Source: Myxococcales bacterium
GTDB taxonomy: Bacteria; Myxococcota_C; UBA6777
Assembly (NCBI GenBank): GCA_020632975.1
Contig: JACKEL010000001.1
Span: 478,547-542,546, forward strand
DNA: 64,000 bases
Direction: 5' to 3'
Shown here: in pieces, positions 35,442 through 43,913 of the stretch
Position numbering within the stretch: position 1 is the first letter of the stretch
Layout: every line of letters starts with the position of its first letter
The notes under the pieces: model-generated
Seen by the model: the letters and a program-made list of their open reading frames with translations, nothing else
Database searches by the model: none
Told to the model about the DNA's origin: nothing
Translations under genes and position numbers: made by a program

Positions 35442-36200
35442 CTATTTTTCAAGATATCCAAGAAAGACACGCGGATTGATCCCAAACATCTCCCGAAAAA
35501 CCCGTGTGAGATGCGAAGAGTCCGCAAATCCCGCATGATGCGCGCTCTCTGTAAAAGATGCTCCCTTCAACGACCATTGCACCGCGCCAATCAATCGACG
35601 CCATCGCAGATATCGCCGCCAAGGAACCCCCACTTGCTCAGAAAACAAATGCAAAAAACGACTCTCTGAAAGATAGGTTTGTTTATGTGCAGCTTCTAAT
35701 GTTGCAGAAGCCAAGTCCTCCGTCTCTTCGAGATGATCGAGCCACGAAAGCACCTTTTGAACGCGTTCATCAAGATGTCGCTGCCAACAAATCCCCTCGT
35801 GCAACGCTTGCAAAAACCAAGCGATGTGTTCCCATCGCAGCCCTTCTTCTTGGGTGCCGCTCTCTCGCTCCTCGCGAAACCTGCGTTGACACGCCTCAAG
35901 GATCGCCTCAGGCAGCCGAGCAAGACCATCCTCCCGAAGATATCGCTCACGCAGTTGGACTGCGAGATGACTCTCAGGCTCCAAAAGTAGGATCAAACAG
36001 TCCTCCCCCTCCACTTGATGAGGAAGATCCGCCGCCAACAAGACGCCCGACTCCAAAGAAGCGCTCCCTTGGCAAGTCAGCGTAAACGGCCCAGACAAAG
36101 CCACCGTGAGTTGAAGCGCATGGTGTCGATGCATGTCCACTTGAATAGAAGGACCTAAGATCGCGATCACACCCGACGCTTGCAAAAGAAAGAAACCCAT
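35442..36200 (-). CDS. AraC-family transcriptional regulator
   Basis: 252 residues from ATG 36200, with GGAGAG upstream; an alternative start at 36257 has no ribosome site. The N-terminus is a cupin-like sensor with MHRHHALQLTVALSG and LLAADLPHQVEG. The C-terminal double helix-turn-helix reads YLSESRFLHLFSEQVGVPWR and SFTESAHHAGFADSSHLTRV, ending with FGINPRVF. Target unknown; it is divergent from the 3D-domain lipoprotein gene. Confidence 0.9.
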   Translation of the reverse strand: MGFFLLQASGVIAILGPSIQVDMHRHHALQLTVALSGPFTLTCQGSASLESGVLLAADLPHQVEGEDCLILLLEPESHLAVQLRERYLREDGLARLPEAILEACQRRFREERESGTQEEGLRWEHIAWFLQALHEGICWQRHLDERVQKVLSWLDHLEETEDLASATLEAAHKQTYLSESRFLHLFSEQVGVPWRRYLRWRRLIGAVQWSLKGASFTESAHHAGFADSSHLTRVFREMFGINPRVFLGYLEK

Positions 36201-36349
36201 CTCACTCTCTCCATCACAACACAAAGACCATCCGCTCCCCCACAAAAGACAAGGCAAACAAGCCCACCCTTGCAGAAAAGCGCTGGAGAACTAAGATAAG
36301 AACGATATACCCAACCCATCCTACGACCTACAAAAAACGTGAGGAGAAG

Positions 36350-37270
36350 ATGGTTTTACGTGTCCCTCCCAACACACAAACGCCCCTCAACGCCGCCCAG
36401 CCAGCCAAAGACACCGCTCTTTTTACATCCATGCCATGGCTTGCCATCGTTACATCTTTTTTCTTATTTGGCTGCGAGAAAAAAGCTTATATCATCACCT
36501 CAAAGCCCCAGATGCCACCCCCCACGACCGTCGCCAAGACTTCTATCCCCAAGAAAAAAAACATCTCACAAAAGAAAAGTCTTGCTCACAAAAAAAGTCC
36601 TCGCCAAAAGAAACCCGCTTGGTTGCTTCCCGCCCAAATGAAAGCGATCCCAGGACTTTTGCCCACCACGTATTTTATTGCAGATGAAACCAAGGTTTCC
36701 TGTCGTGGACGTTATCGAAAACGCCGCTACCGTGGGCATGAGCGCGCCCGTGTTCGAGACAAAAGAGGAAGGACTCTCGCGGTGGTTTGCAAGCGTTTTT
36801 ATCAAGTCCTCAAGATGGAAGGAACAGGACTTTTGCGCGCTCGTCGTGGTGTCCGCCGCCTCGTCAACTGGGACGCCTCAGGACGCTTTCGCATCGTGCG
36901 TCGATGCCGTTATGGAGTGGGCGTCAAACGACGATGCCTTCTACCTTTCCACACGATTGCAGCCGATCTACGAACCTATCGAGAAGGTGATGTGCTCTAC
37001 ATCCCGCGCTTGCGGGGCTTGTCGCTGCCTGATGGTTCAAAACACAGTGGGCTTTTTGTGGTGCAAGATACTGGAGGGGCGTTTCATGGACGTGGCCCCC
37101 GTCGCATCGACCTTTTCGTGGGAACCCAAACATCGCGTGACAATATCTTTTTGCGTGCAGGCGTCCACCATCGACGCCCAGAAAAAGCCTTTAAACTGAA
37201 AGGAATTGCACGAACGCATGCCCTCTCCTACCTCAAAAAAAGATTCCCTCAGCTTTTTTCTCACTCTTAA
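36350..37270 (+). CDS. 3D-domain (MltA/RpfB-like double-psi barrel) lipoprotein
   Basis: 306 residues. A signal-like helix ends with FLFGC, a lipobox, followed by a Lys/Pro/Ser linker. Residues ~215-290 form the 3D domain: REGDVLYIPRLRGLSLPDG, HSGLFVVQDTGGA and RRIDLFVG, with the three Asp that name it and form the acidic pocket of MltA- and Stationary-phase-survival-like lytic enzymes. The middle is unusually Arg-rich. Likely a periplasmic peptidoglycan-active or -binding protein. It ends 3 nt before the stop of the convergent cytochrome operon. Confidence 0.82.
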   Translation: MVLRVPPNTQTPLNAAQPAKDTALFTSMPWLAIVTSFFLFGCEKKAYIITSKPQMPPPTTVAKTSIPKKKNISQKKSLAHKKSPRQKKPAWLLPAQMKAIPGLLPTTYFIADETKVSCRGRYRKRRYRGHERARVRDKRGRTLAVVCKRFYQVLKMEGTGLLRARRGVRRLVNWDASGRFRIVRRCRYGVGVKRRCLLPFHTIAADLRTYREGDVLYIPRLRGLSLPDGSKHSGLFVVQDTGGAFHGRGPRRIDLFVGTQTSRDNIFLRAGVHHRRPEKAFKLKGIARTHALSYLKKRFPQLFSHS

Positions 37271-37273
37271 ACA

Positions 37274-38851
37274 TCAACGGTAAGGAGGTGGATGCAGCAG
37301 ATAGCCCCGTTGAATCGGCATTTTGCGATCATATTCTTTGGGGGCATGGCAACCACTGACGCATCCTCCGCCCTGCGTTTTTTTCTGAAACTTGATTGGC
37401 AGCTTCCATCCCTTTTCGCCGTAGGGAAGGGAGGAACGGATCAGTCCATGTTGTTGGGTACCATGTGACGCATGACAAGTAATGCAACTGCGTCCCCGCT
37501 GTGCCTTGTTTACATGAAGAAAGTGTAGATTCAACGAGCCATTGCGGAATCTGGTTTCGTCCAAGCGAGCCCACTGACGCTCTGCAAGGTCGCTTTTATG
37601 ACAGGCAAAACAAAGTTTATATTGTTTTTTTGCATAAGGAACATAGACAGACGTAGGCAAACGAGCACGCAAAAGCCAAGCATGAAGAGACTGATGGGGC
37701 TGATGGCAGTCCAAACAAAGGCCCTTTTGAAAGGGAGGATGAAGACTTTTTCCTATATTTTGTTGTATCCCTTGAATCACCCGTCCAGAAGCGGCTTTAA
37801 CATCCTCTCGATGGCATGAAAGACACAGCCCTTTTTGTGCGAGGGTTTGGAGATGTGGATGTTTTGAGCTATGAGGCTGATGACACCCCAAACATCCGCG
37901 CTTTTGTGTGCTGAGAGCGTGGGCAGAGCGCGCTTTTTCACTGCGATGATAGACTTTTTGGTGACATGAGCGACAAAGCTCGACCTGTGGGGACTTGAGC
38001 AGTCCTTTGTTTGCGCTGCCGTGGGGTGAGTGACACTGCAAACAGTCCTGTTTTGCGGGCTGATGGACACTTTTATCAGAAGCGAGGTGTTTCTTCACTT
38101 GGCTATGGCACTGCAAACACATCGCACTACCCGTTTGGCGCAAAAGTTTGGGATGAGGCGATGCATGGGGCTGATGACAACGATTGCACTGAGAAGCGAG
38201 CTTGGGATGAAGCTGTGTCCAGCCTTTGTGCTTCTTGGACAAGACTTGTTTGCGGTGGCATCCAATGCAACTTTTGTTGACATTCGCCCGCATCAGCCGA
38301 GGTCTTGGAGAAGGCGTGTGTGGACGATGACAGTTCAAGCACGCCCCCTGTCGTACAGGTGGGTGAGAGGAACCTTGTGGATGCGTCGCTGCATGGGCCG
38401 CTTTTGGAGGAAGATGCGTTCCTTGGTGGCAGGTCTGGCAAAGCTGTGTGGGTGCTTTGCGCAAGAGCGCAGGGCGCGGGCTTTGGTGGGGGTTGTGACA
38501 AGACAAACAGTCCCACTTGGCGAGTTGTTTGACGCGCGAGGGACTGCGCGGGCGGCGCTTGGTATGAAGTTGTTTATAACGACGATGACATGTAAGACAA
38601 AGTCTTGGGCTGCGATCAAGCTTAAAGCGATGTTTTCGGGGTTGTGGTTGTTTGTGACAAACCGCGCAGTGACCGAACTTTGCGGGTCGATGGATCGTGC
38701 GACCACTGCGACCGACTTGGCTATGGCACTGACCACTCACACATCCTTTCCCGATTTTGTCGGGAGGACGGGCTTCTGCGGAGTCACTGTGGCTCCCTCC
38801 CAACCATACGCTCAAAAAGAGAAGCGCCGCAGCAAGCCGTTTAAGCATCAT
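37274..38851 (-). CDS. Periplasmic multihaem cytochrome c (17 haem motifs)
   Basis: 525 residues; last gene of the operon. Start ATG 38851 overlaps the nrfD-like stop by 11 nt. Signal peptide without lipobox (LAAALLFLSVWLGGS). Fifteen CXXCH motifs, mostly in the paired-CXXCH spacing with Pro-His after many (CLNCHRPH, CNRCHQPH, CLDCHQPH), plus a first motif CVSGQCH (CX4CH) and a last CVSGCH (CX3CH). It is a paralogue of the gene at 42490-43812, which has the same odd first and last motifs. The Lys/Arg/His-rich, repeated layout fits a long haem wire in the periplasm. Possible role: electron carrier between the quinol oxidase and the outer-membrane conduit. Confidence 0.9.
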   Translation of the reverse strand: MMLKRLAAALLFLSVWLGGSHSDSAEARPPDKIGKGCVSGQCHSQVGRSGRTIHRPAKFGHCAVCHKQPQPRKHRFKLDRSPRLCLTCHRRYKQLHTKRRPRSPSRVKQLAKWDCLSCHNPHQSPRPALLRKAPTQLCQTCHQGTHLPPKAAHAATHPQGSSHPPVRQGACLNCHRPHTPSPRPRLMRANVNKSCIGCHRKQVLSKKHKGWTQLHPKLASQCNRCHQPHASPHPKLLRQTGSAMCLQCHSQVKKHLASDKSVHQPAKQDCLQCHSPHGSANKGLLKSPQVELCRSCHQKVYHRSEKARSAHALSTQKRGCLGCHQPHSSKHPHLQTLAQKGLCLSCHREDVKAASGRVIQGIQQNIGKSLHPPFQKGLCLDCHQPHQSLHAWLLRARLPTSVYVPYAKKQYKLCFACHKSDLAERQWARLDETRFRNGSLNLHFLHVNKAQRGRSCITCHASHGTQQHGLIRSSLPYGEKGWKLPIKFQKKTQGGGCVSGCHAPKEYDRKMPIQRGYLLHPPPYR

Positions 38852-40136
38852 CTTGTCCCGCAGCGCTTTTTTGGCCCCCAAGGGCTTGTTGTAATTCAGG
38901 ATCTTGCATCGGGAGTTCTGTAACCTTGAGGCAGTGCTTCAACTGCAATTCGCCTTGCATCACAGGGATCGCCACTTTGACCATCAAGGTGAACAACAAA
39001 AATCCCAGCGCAAAAACACCCGCAGAGACCGACCACTCCACCCACGAAGGTTGATACTCGTAGATGATCCCCAGGGCTGACGGTGTATAGGCAGGCACCA
39101 CCAAGATGATCCCTTTTTCGAGATAGACACCAAAGTAGATAAGCAACGCACCTAGGTTCATCGCCCACGTTTTCTTTCGCAGTTTGGGCGAAAGGTACAA
39201 CGCGAAGGCAATGACTTGCATCAAAAGAGAGCCCCACGCAAACTTCACAAGGGCGGTCTTTCCGTGCAAACCAAAGAACAGGTACTTCATGTGGATGGCG
39301 TGTTTGGTATCAGAGTACATCTCCTTAAAGACCTCCGCTCCAAACAACAAAAGGGTCGCGGCCATGGCATACGTCATCCACTCCGCGATCTTCTCAAAGA
39401 CCCGCTGCTCTAGCTTGAGAGCATGCGTCTTTTGAAGGACCTGCAAGATCAACAACAACAACGCAGGCCCCGCGCACAGCGCAGAAGCAATAAACTTGGG
39501 AACCAAGATCGCCGCATTCCAATAGGGACGCCCAGGCAAACCAACATAAAGAAAAGCGGCGATGGTCTGAACGCCTAGAGCCAAGGGAACATAGAGAGCG
39601 ATCAGAAAGAACAAGATCTTGCGGTTGTACTCTTTCCCCAAAAAAGCCCGATACAAGGCATAAAAAGCCAGCAAAACATTCAGCGCCATAAAAGAAACCA
39701 AGACGCTGATGTCCCACGCCAGAATCGAGCGTGGGAAGTTCAGCACCCCCAACCAAGGGATCAGGTGCCAACTTCGATCAGGTCGCCCGATATCGACAGT
39801 GACAAAAAGCATCGCCATCACGACACAACAGACCGCCAACAACTGACCGAGCACGACTGGCGTATGCAAAGAACGCCAGTCGTAGAAATAGGCAGGGACG
39901 ACCAAAAGCACCGTGGTCACGGCAAGACCATCCATAAAGGTAAAATTACCAATATAAAAAGCCCATGACAGTGGGTCACGCATGCCTGTGACGATCAGCC
40001 CTTGGGTAAATTGATGCCAGTACGCAAGGCAACCTACACCAAGCAAGCCCAGCAAAAAAGCCAACCAAAGGTAATACCACTTTCCTCCCCGTAGCATGGT
40101 GAGGATGCTGGCCTTGAAAAATCGAAAAAACCACAT
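38841..40136 (-). CDS. NrfD/PsrC-like quinol-oxidising membrane subunit
   Basis: 431 residues with about ten hydrophobic helices, for example WYYLWLAFLLGLLGVGCLAY, ISVLVSFMALNVLLAFYALY and WGSLLMQVIAFALYLS. GNFTFMDGLAVTT, DIGRPDRSWHLIPW and NFPRSILAWD are typical of the NrfD/PsrC family, which binds (mena)quinol at the periplasmic side and passes electrons to an attached Fe-S subunit. The Fe-S gene lies 33 nt upstream. This subunit gives the operon its link to the quinone pool. The last codons overlap the following cytochrome gene. Confidence 0.92.
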   Translation of the reverse strand: MWFFRFFKASILTMLRGGKWYYLWLAFLLGLLGVGCLAYWHQFTQGLIVTGMRDPLSWAFYIGNFTFMDGLAVTTVLLVVPAYFYDWRSLHTPVVLGQLLAVCCVVMAMLFVTVDIGRPDRSWHLIPWLGVLNFPRSILAWDISVLVSFMALNVLLAFYALYRAFLGKEYNRKILFFLIALYVPLALGVQTIAAFLYVGLPGRPYWNAAILVPKFIASALCAGPALLLLILQVLQKTHALKLEQRVFEKIAEWMTYAMAATLLLFGAEVFKEMYSDTKHAIHMKYLFFGLHGKTALVKFAWGSLLMQVIAFALYLSPKLRKKTWAMNLGALLIYFGVYLEKGIILVVPAYTPSALGIIYEYQPSWVEWSVSAGVFALGFLLFTLMVKVAIPVMQGELQLKHCLKVTELPMQDPELQQALGGQKSAAGQDDA

Positions 40137-40169
40137 AGGTCACCTAACCTCATCCAATGATGCAACACA

Positions 40170-41660
40170 TCAGTAGTAATAGAAAAACTGAGGTTTTGTA
40201 TTGAGTTCTTCTTTCAATACAAGGACTTTTTTCTTTTTCAAGATGTACTGAAGCTCGCCATTTGGATCATTGAGATCGCCAAACTTGCGCGCGCCCACAG
40301 GACAAGACTCCACGCACGCAGGAAGGCGATTTTCTCTTACGCGCTGAATGCAAAAAGTACACTTATCCACAACCCCTTTCATCCGCGGACGATTGCCGAG
40401 GTAGTGCATATCTGTGTTGAGTTGGTTCGCAGGGATCGAAGGTTCCGCCCAGTTGAATGCACGCGCATCATAGGGACAGGCCGCCATGCAATAACGGCAA
40501 CCGATACACCAGTTGTAATCGATCACAGTGATACCGTCAGGCTCACGCCAAGTCGCTCCCACGGGGCAGATCTTCGTGCATGGGGGATCTGCACACTGTT
40601 GACAAGCGACAGGTACATAGGTCTTGCCAGCTTCGGGCACCTTCTCTGGGTTGTAAAATGGCGTGCCATGGTGCAGATCGAGCCCATGTCCCGCGTCCAT
40701 CTGCAACACCTTGATCCAGTGGATCTGTGGATCACGCGAAAGGTTGTTCTCTTCCGCACAAGCGTACACACACTTTCGACAACCAATGCACAAACTCAGA
40801 TCCAAGGCATAGCCAAAAAGCACGCCTTTTTTTGCTGGCTTCATCGAGATCTTGGCGTTTTTGCGATACTTCGACCAGTACTCTCGTTCTAGGCGCGCAA
40901 TCACTTCTTTGCGATCTTTGGGGGAAAGTCGATAGTAGTGTTGCTGCACCATCTCAGCCCGTTGATCGGGCTTACAGGCGATATTTTGTGCAAGACCAAT
41001 CCCTGCAATACCGCCAATCAAAAGTTGACGCAAAAACTCCCGACGTGCGAGCTTTTGCAAACTTGCGGCGGGTGCATGAGGAGGTGGCGCGATCCACTGT
41101 GTAAGGTCGCCAAGATAGGTATCATCGGTCACGTAAGACTCAAGCGCTTCGTTCACAGAAGCCGGCTCTTTCGCTTCTCCGCCGCCACATCCGCAACTTC
41201 CGCTGCCACATCCTCCGCCTTGGGGCTTTCCTTGTTCTGCCCAAGGTGCCATCTGTGCGACTTGGGCTTCCGATGGCATCGGTCCCAAGGCTTTTTCGAG
41301 TGCTGTATGCGACAAAGCCGCCACCGCTGCCACCGAAGGAGCAGGCGCAAGATCCAAAGTGCTCCCTCCAAAAGCTGCGGTAGGAAGAGGCGCTCTGGGA
41401 TCGACATTGCTTTTGGGCAAGCGCGGATCGAAAGAGACGTTACTTCCGCCTCCACAACCGCCACAAGACGAAGGCTGACAGCCTCCGCAACCGCCCGAAG
41501 AACCTTGGGAAGGGGTCGCTTTGAATGTACCCAAAGAAACACGCGCAGAGGAAAAAGATGGGGATCTGCTTTTGGTTTCTGAACCCTCCGCAGCACGGGC
41601 TTGTTGAGCCTTTGCTGCGGGGGTCATCACGGACTGGGTCTGTTTGGATAAGCCGCTCAT
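40170..41660 (-). CDS. NrfC-like four-cluster ferredoxin subunit with Cys/Gly-rich N-terminal extension
   Basis: 496 residues. Residues ~275-480 carry the four [4Fe-4S] sites of the NrfC/DmsB/HybA group, for example CIGCRKCVYAC (291-301), CQQCADPPCTKIC and CIGCRYCMAAC. A Tat-like motif ARREFLRQ (205-212) with a hydrophobic stretch after it marks the usual beginning of such subunits. Before it lies an unusual ~200-residue Ala/Pro/Ser region with two Cys/Gly clusters: GGCGGCQPSSCGGCGG (57-71) and GGGCGSGSCGCGGGE (148-162). The start is fixed by the 4-nt ATGA overlap with the tetrahaem gene. Electron link between the NrfD-like and cytochrome subunits. Confidence 0.88.
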   Translation of the reverse strand: MSGLSKQTQSVMTPAAKAQQARAAEGSETKSRSPSFSSARVSLGTFKATPSQGSSGGCGGCQPSSCGGCGGGSNVSFDPRLPKSNVDPRAPLPTAAFGGSTLDLAPAPSVAAVAALSHTALEKALGPMPSEAQVAQMAPWAEQGKPQGGGCGSGSCGCGGGEAKEPASVNEALESYVTDDTYLGDLTQWIAPPPHAPAASLQKLARREFLRQLLIGGIAGIGLAQNIACKPDQRAEMVQQHYYRLSPKDRKEVIARLEREYWSKYRKNAKISMKPAKKGVLFGYALDLSLCIGCRKCVYACAEENNLSRDPQIHWIKVLQMDAGHGLDLHHGTPFYNPEKVPEAGKTYVPVACQQCADPPCTKICPVGATWREPDGITVIDYNWCIGCRYCMAACPYDARAFNWAEPSIPANQLNTDMHYLGNRPRMKGVVDKCTFCIQRVRENRLPACVESCPVGARKFGDLNDPNGELQYILKKKKVLVLKEELNTKPQFFYYY

Positions 41661-42409
41661 GGTACCCTCCTATGGGGAGTTTGGATTCGATGAGGTGGGA
41701 TCGGCATCGGCATCGGTCGAATCTTTTTCGGCTTTGGATCGTGCGGATCATGGCAATGCGTACAGAGGAGGTATCGTTTGGGGCCTCTCCAGTACCCAAC
41801 GGTGCGTCCATGAACCCCAGCAACCCACTCCCTTGTTTTGTCCCCGTGGCACTGGAAACAAAGCAAGTGAGAGCTTTCAAAAGAGATGTTTGTGTCGTCT
41901 GCAAGGCGCAGTTGATCGACACGGTTGGGGGCATGACAGTGAAAACACCACATATGCTCGCCCCCATGGAGCATCTTGTGGTCTTCGTGTGCTTTGGTGA
42001 GCTTTCTTTTTTTGCGGTTGGGCTCCCCCGTATGACAAGCACTACACGGAAAAAGCTTGGGATCGCGGAACGACGGTGGCGCCACAACAAGCAATTGTTT
42101 TTTGCGCAAAGACAAACGTAGCTCTCTTGTCGAACGTTGTGGCAGCGGCAACAACGGGTTGTCTTTGACATTGGCTGGCGCCACGAGACGCTTTTGAGAA
42201 GGCTTGTCTTCGATGGTCGGGAGCTTTTCGGGCAGTTGTCGGCATCCAAACATCCCCAACACACACAACATCCCAAACAACCAAGAACGCCCATCTCTCC
42301 GCAAAGACCGAGGGGTCTGTACCTTGTCACACTGCACCAGCATCTCAGAGGTCCCATCTCCAAGGATCTTTTGCATGTGGCCTTGGGGACTTGGGCATGA
42401 CTGTTTCAT
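41657..42409 (-). CDS. Tetrahaem cytochrome c lipoprotein (NrfB-like role)
   Basis: 250 residues from ATG 42409, preceded by GAGGTGAT. Signal peptide with MFGC as possible lipid-attachment Cys. Four CXXCH motifs: CSACH, CFHCH, CFQCH and CTHCH, with distant His (HEDHKMLHGGEHMW, SSHLL, GVHGRTVGYW) that can serve as sixth ligands, as in tetrahaem c3/NapC-NrfB-like modules. It ends in a Met/Pro/Lys-rich tail. Its 4-nt overlap with the Fe-S gene suggests a stable complex of tetrahaem, Fe-S and NrfD subunits, like the Cbc-type quinol:cytochrome reductases of Geobacter. Confidence 0.88.
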   Translation of the reverse strand: MKQSCPSPQGHMQKILGDGTSEMLVQCDKVQTPRSLRRDGRSWLFGMLCVLGMFGCRQLPEKLPTIEDKPSQKRLVAPANVKDNPLLPLPQRSTRELRLSLRKKQLLVVAPPSFRDPKLFPCSACHTGEPNRKKRKLTKAHEDHKMLHGGEHMWCFHCHAPNRVDQLRLADDTNISFESSHLLCFQCHGDKTREWVAGVHGRTVGYWRGPKRYLLCTHCHDPHDPKPKKIRPMPMPIPPHRIQTPHRRVP

Positions 42410-42489
42410 CGCATCACCTCGTCTTTGCGTACCATCCGCAGATTTCGCCAAGTCACGGTTTCTCTCAAATGTGCCCACATGCCTGCTCA

Positions 42490-43812
42490 TCACGGAGATG
42501 TCCTTTGTTTGCGCTTGGGTGTAAGAATATTTCTTTGCAAAGAGGCAGGTGCCTTTAGCCAATCTTTGTAGCGCTCATATCCCTGTTCTATCGGCTTTTC
42601 TCGACGATACGTTCGAGACTGATGGCACGAAGCAGCGCACTTGCCGCCTTCTTTCGAGGCTTGGAACCCGATGGGAAGCTTCCATTGTCCGAAAGTCACG
42701 CGTTTTCGTATGAGATGAGGCTGTTGGGTAGCGTGTGCATCATGACAAAAGCGGCAGCTCCTGCCCTTTTTGCGATTGACATGCAACCAATGAAGATTGA
42801 AGGCGCCATTGCGAAAGTTCGTCGATGTGAGGGTTTGCTTGGAAGAAACCAACCCTTCTTGATGGCAAGAAAAGCAAAGATCATACTTTTTCTTTTGATA
42901 GTCAGCATAAAGTCCCGCGGGATGTGCTTTGGTCAACAGCTTGGGAAACGACGCACCATGGGCGGTATGACAGTCTTGGCAACGCCCTTTTTGCAGGGGT
43001 TGGTGGCGATACTTGCTTTGTAAGGCTTTGTGGATATCTGTGAGTTTGCGCTGACCAAAGCGGGGGATCTCACGACTGTGACAGCTCAAACACAACGATG
43101 CTGAGGGCATCCGCAACAAAGAACCATGCGTAGAGGCATGACCTTGATGACAGTTCAGGCACTTTCTTCCTTTCATCAAGGCCCCATGATGGGCGTTTTG
43201 CGAAGAAAGTTGCTTTTTGACCGTGGTATGACAAGAGAGACAAACCTCTGCGACATCCGAACGCATCAGAGATTGTTGCTTTGAACCATGTGGACTATGA
43301 CAGTTCAAGCAAAGCTGCTTTTTCCACGGTGGATGCTGGCTTTTCTGCGAGGGAACTGCGCGGCTGACGTCTCGATGGCAGTTGAGACATAGCGCATTCC
43401 CCTCTTTCTTTAAGAGATGCTTGTGTTGGCTTTGATGCGGATCATGGCAAGTCCCGCAAGCCGCGGCTGCAACGGGGCCATGCACAAATCCCCATGCCTT
43501 CGACATCGTTTGTTGATGAAAAGAAGCATGACAGCTCGCACAAGATGCCGTTGACTGCGAAGAAAACTGATGCAGTTTGGGATCATCTTGTTTATGACAC
43601 CCCGTACAAAGGGGCTTTTGTGAGGTGCCATGTGTAAACTTCCCTTGCACCTGGGCTTGGTGACAGCTTCCACTGACGCAGCTTTGGCCAGCCGTGAGCG
43701 TCTTGGGACCTTTGGAAGCAGCCCACGCAGGGATGCGAAAAAGTCCGACAACCACAAACAACAAACCAAGAAAAAGCCCAAAAGACCCCAAGGACGGTCT
43801 TCGACGTGACAT
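42490..43812 (-). CDS. Periplasmic multihaem cytochrome c (13 haem motifs)
   Basis: 440 residues from ATG 43812 (AAGGG upstream); longer in-frame starts reach back over the preceding gene and lack ribosome sites. Signal peptide LGLLFVVVGLFRIPAWA. Eleven CXXCH motifs, a first CVSGSCH (CX4CH) and a last CAASCH (CX3CH). After several motifs comes PHG/AH as in paired-CXXCH proteins. The order and the odd terminal motifs match the 17-haem paralogue at the end of the operon, so one arose from the other by duplication and repeat gain or loss. Probable soluble periplasmic electron wire. Confidence 0.9.
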   Translation of the reverse strand: MSRRRPSLGSFGLFLGLLFVVVGLFRIPAWAASKGPKTLTAGQSCVSGSCHQAQVQGKFTHGTSQKPLCTGCHKQDDPKLHQFSSQSTASCASCHASFHQQTMSKAWGFVHGPVAAAACGTCHDPHQSQHKHLLKKEGNALCLNCHRDVSRAVPSQKSQHPPWKKQLCLNCHSPHGSKQQSLMRSDVAEVCLSCHTTVKKQLSSQNAHHGALMKGRKCLNCHQGHASTHGSLLRMPSASLCLSCHSREIPRFGQRKLTDIHKALQSKYRHQPLQKGRCQDCHTAHGASFPKLLTKAHPAGLYADYQKKKYDLCFSCHQEGLVSSKQTLTSTNFRNGAFNLHWLHVNRKKGRSCRFCHDAHATQQPHLIRKRVTFGQWKLPIGFQASKEGGKCAASCHQSRTYRREKPIEQGYERYKDWLKAPASLQRNILTPKRKQRTSP

Positions 43813-43913
43813 CGCCCTTTTCGTTGAGCGTACAGGACGATGCGATGTCGCCGTGTCTTGCTGCGCATCCAAGGATTCGATGGTGCGGTGGTGATGGAGG
43901 CCGATACGTTCTT

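Noticed and set aside
37274..42409. Alternative complex III (Act) or a nitrite reductase Nrf operon
   Set aside because: NrfD and Fe-S proteins are shared, but there is no second NrfD (ActF), ActD/ActE, nor an NrfA with CXXCK; the other genes are an outer-membrane conduit.
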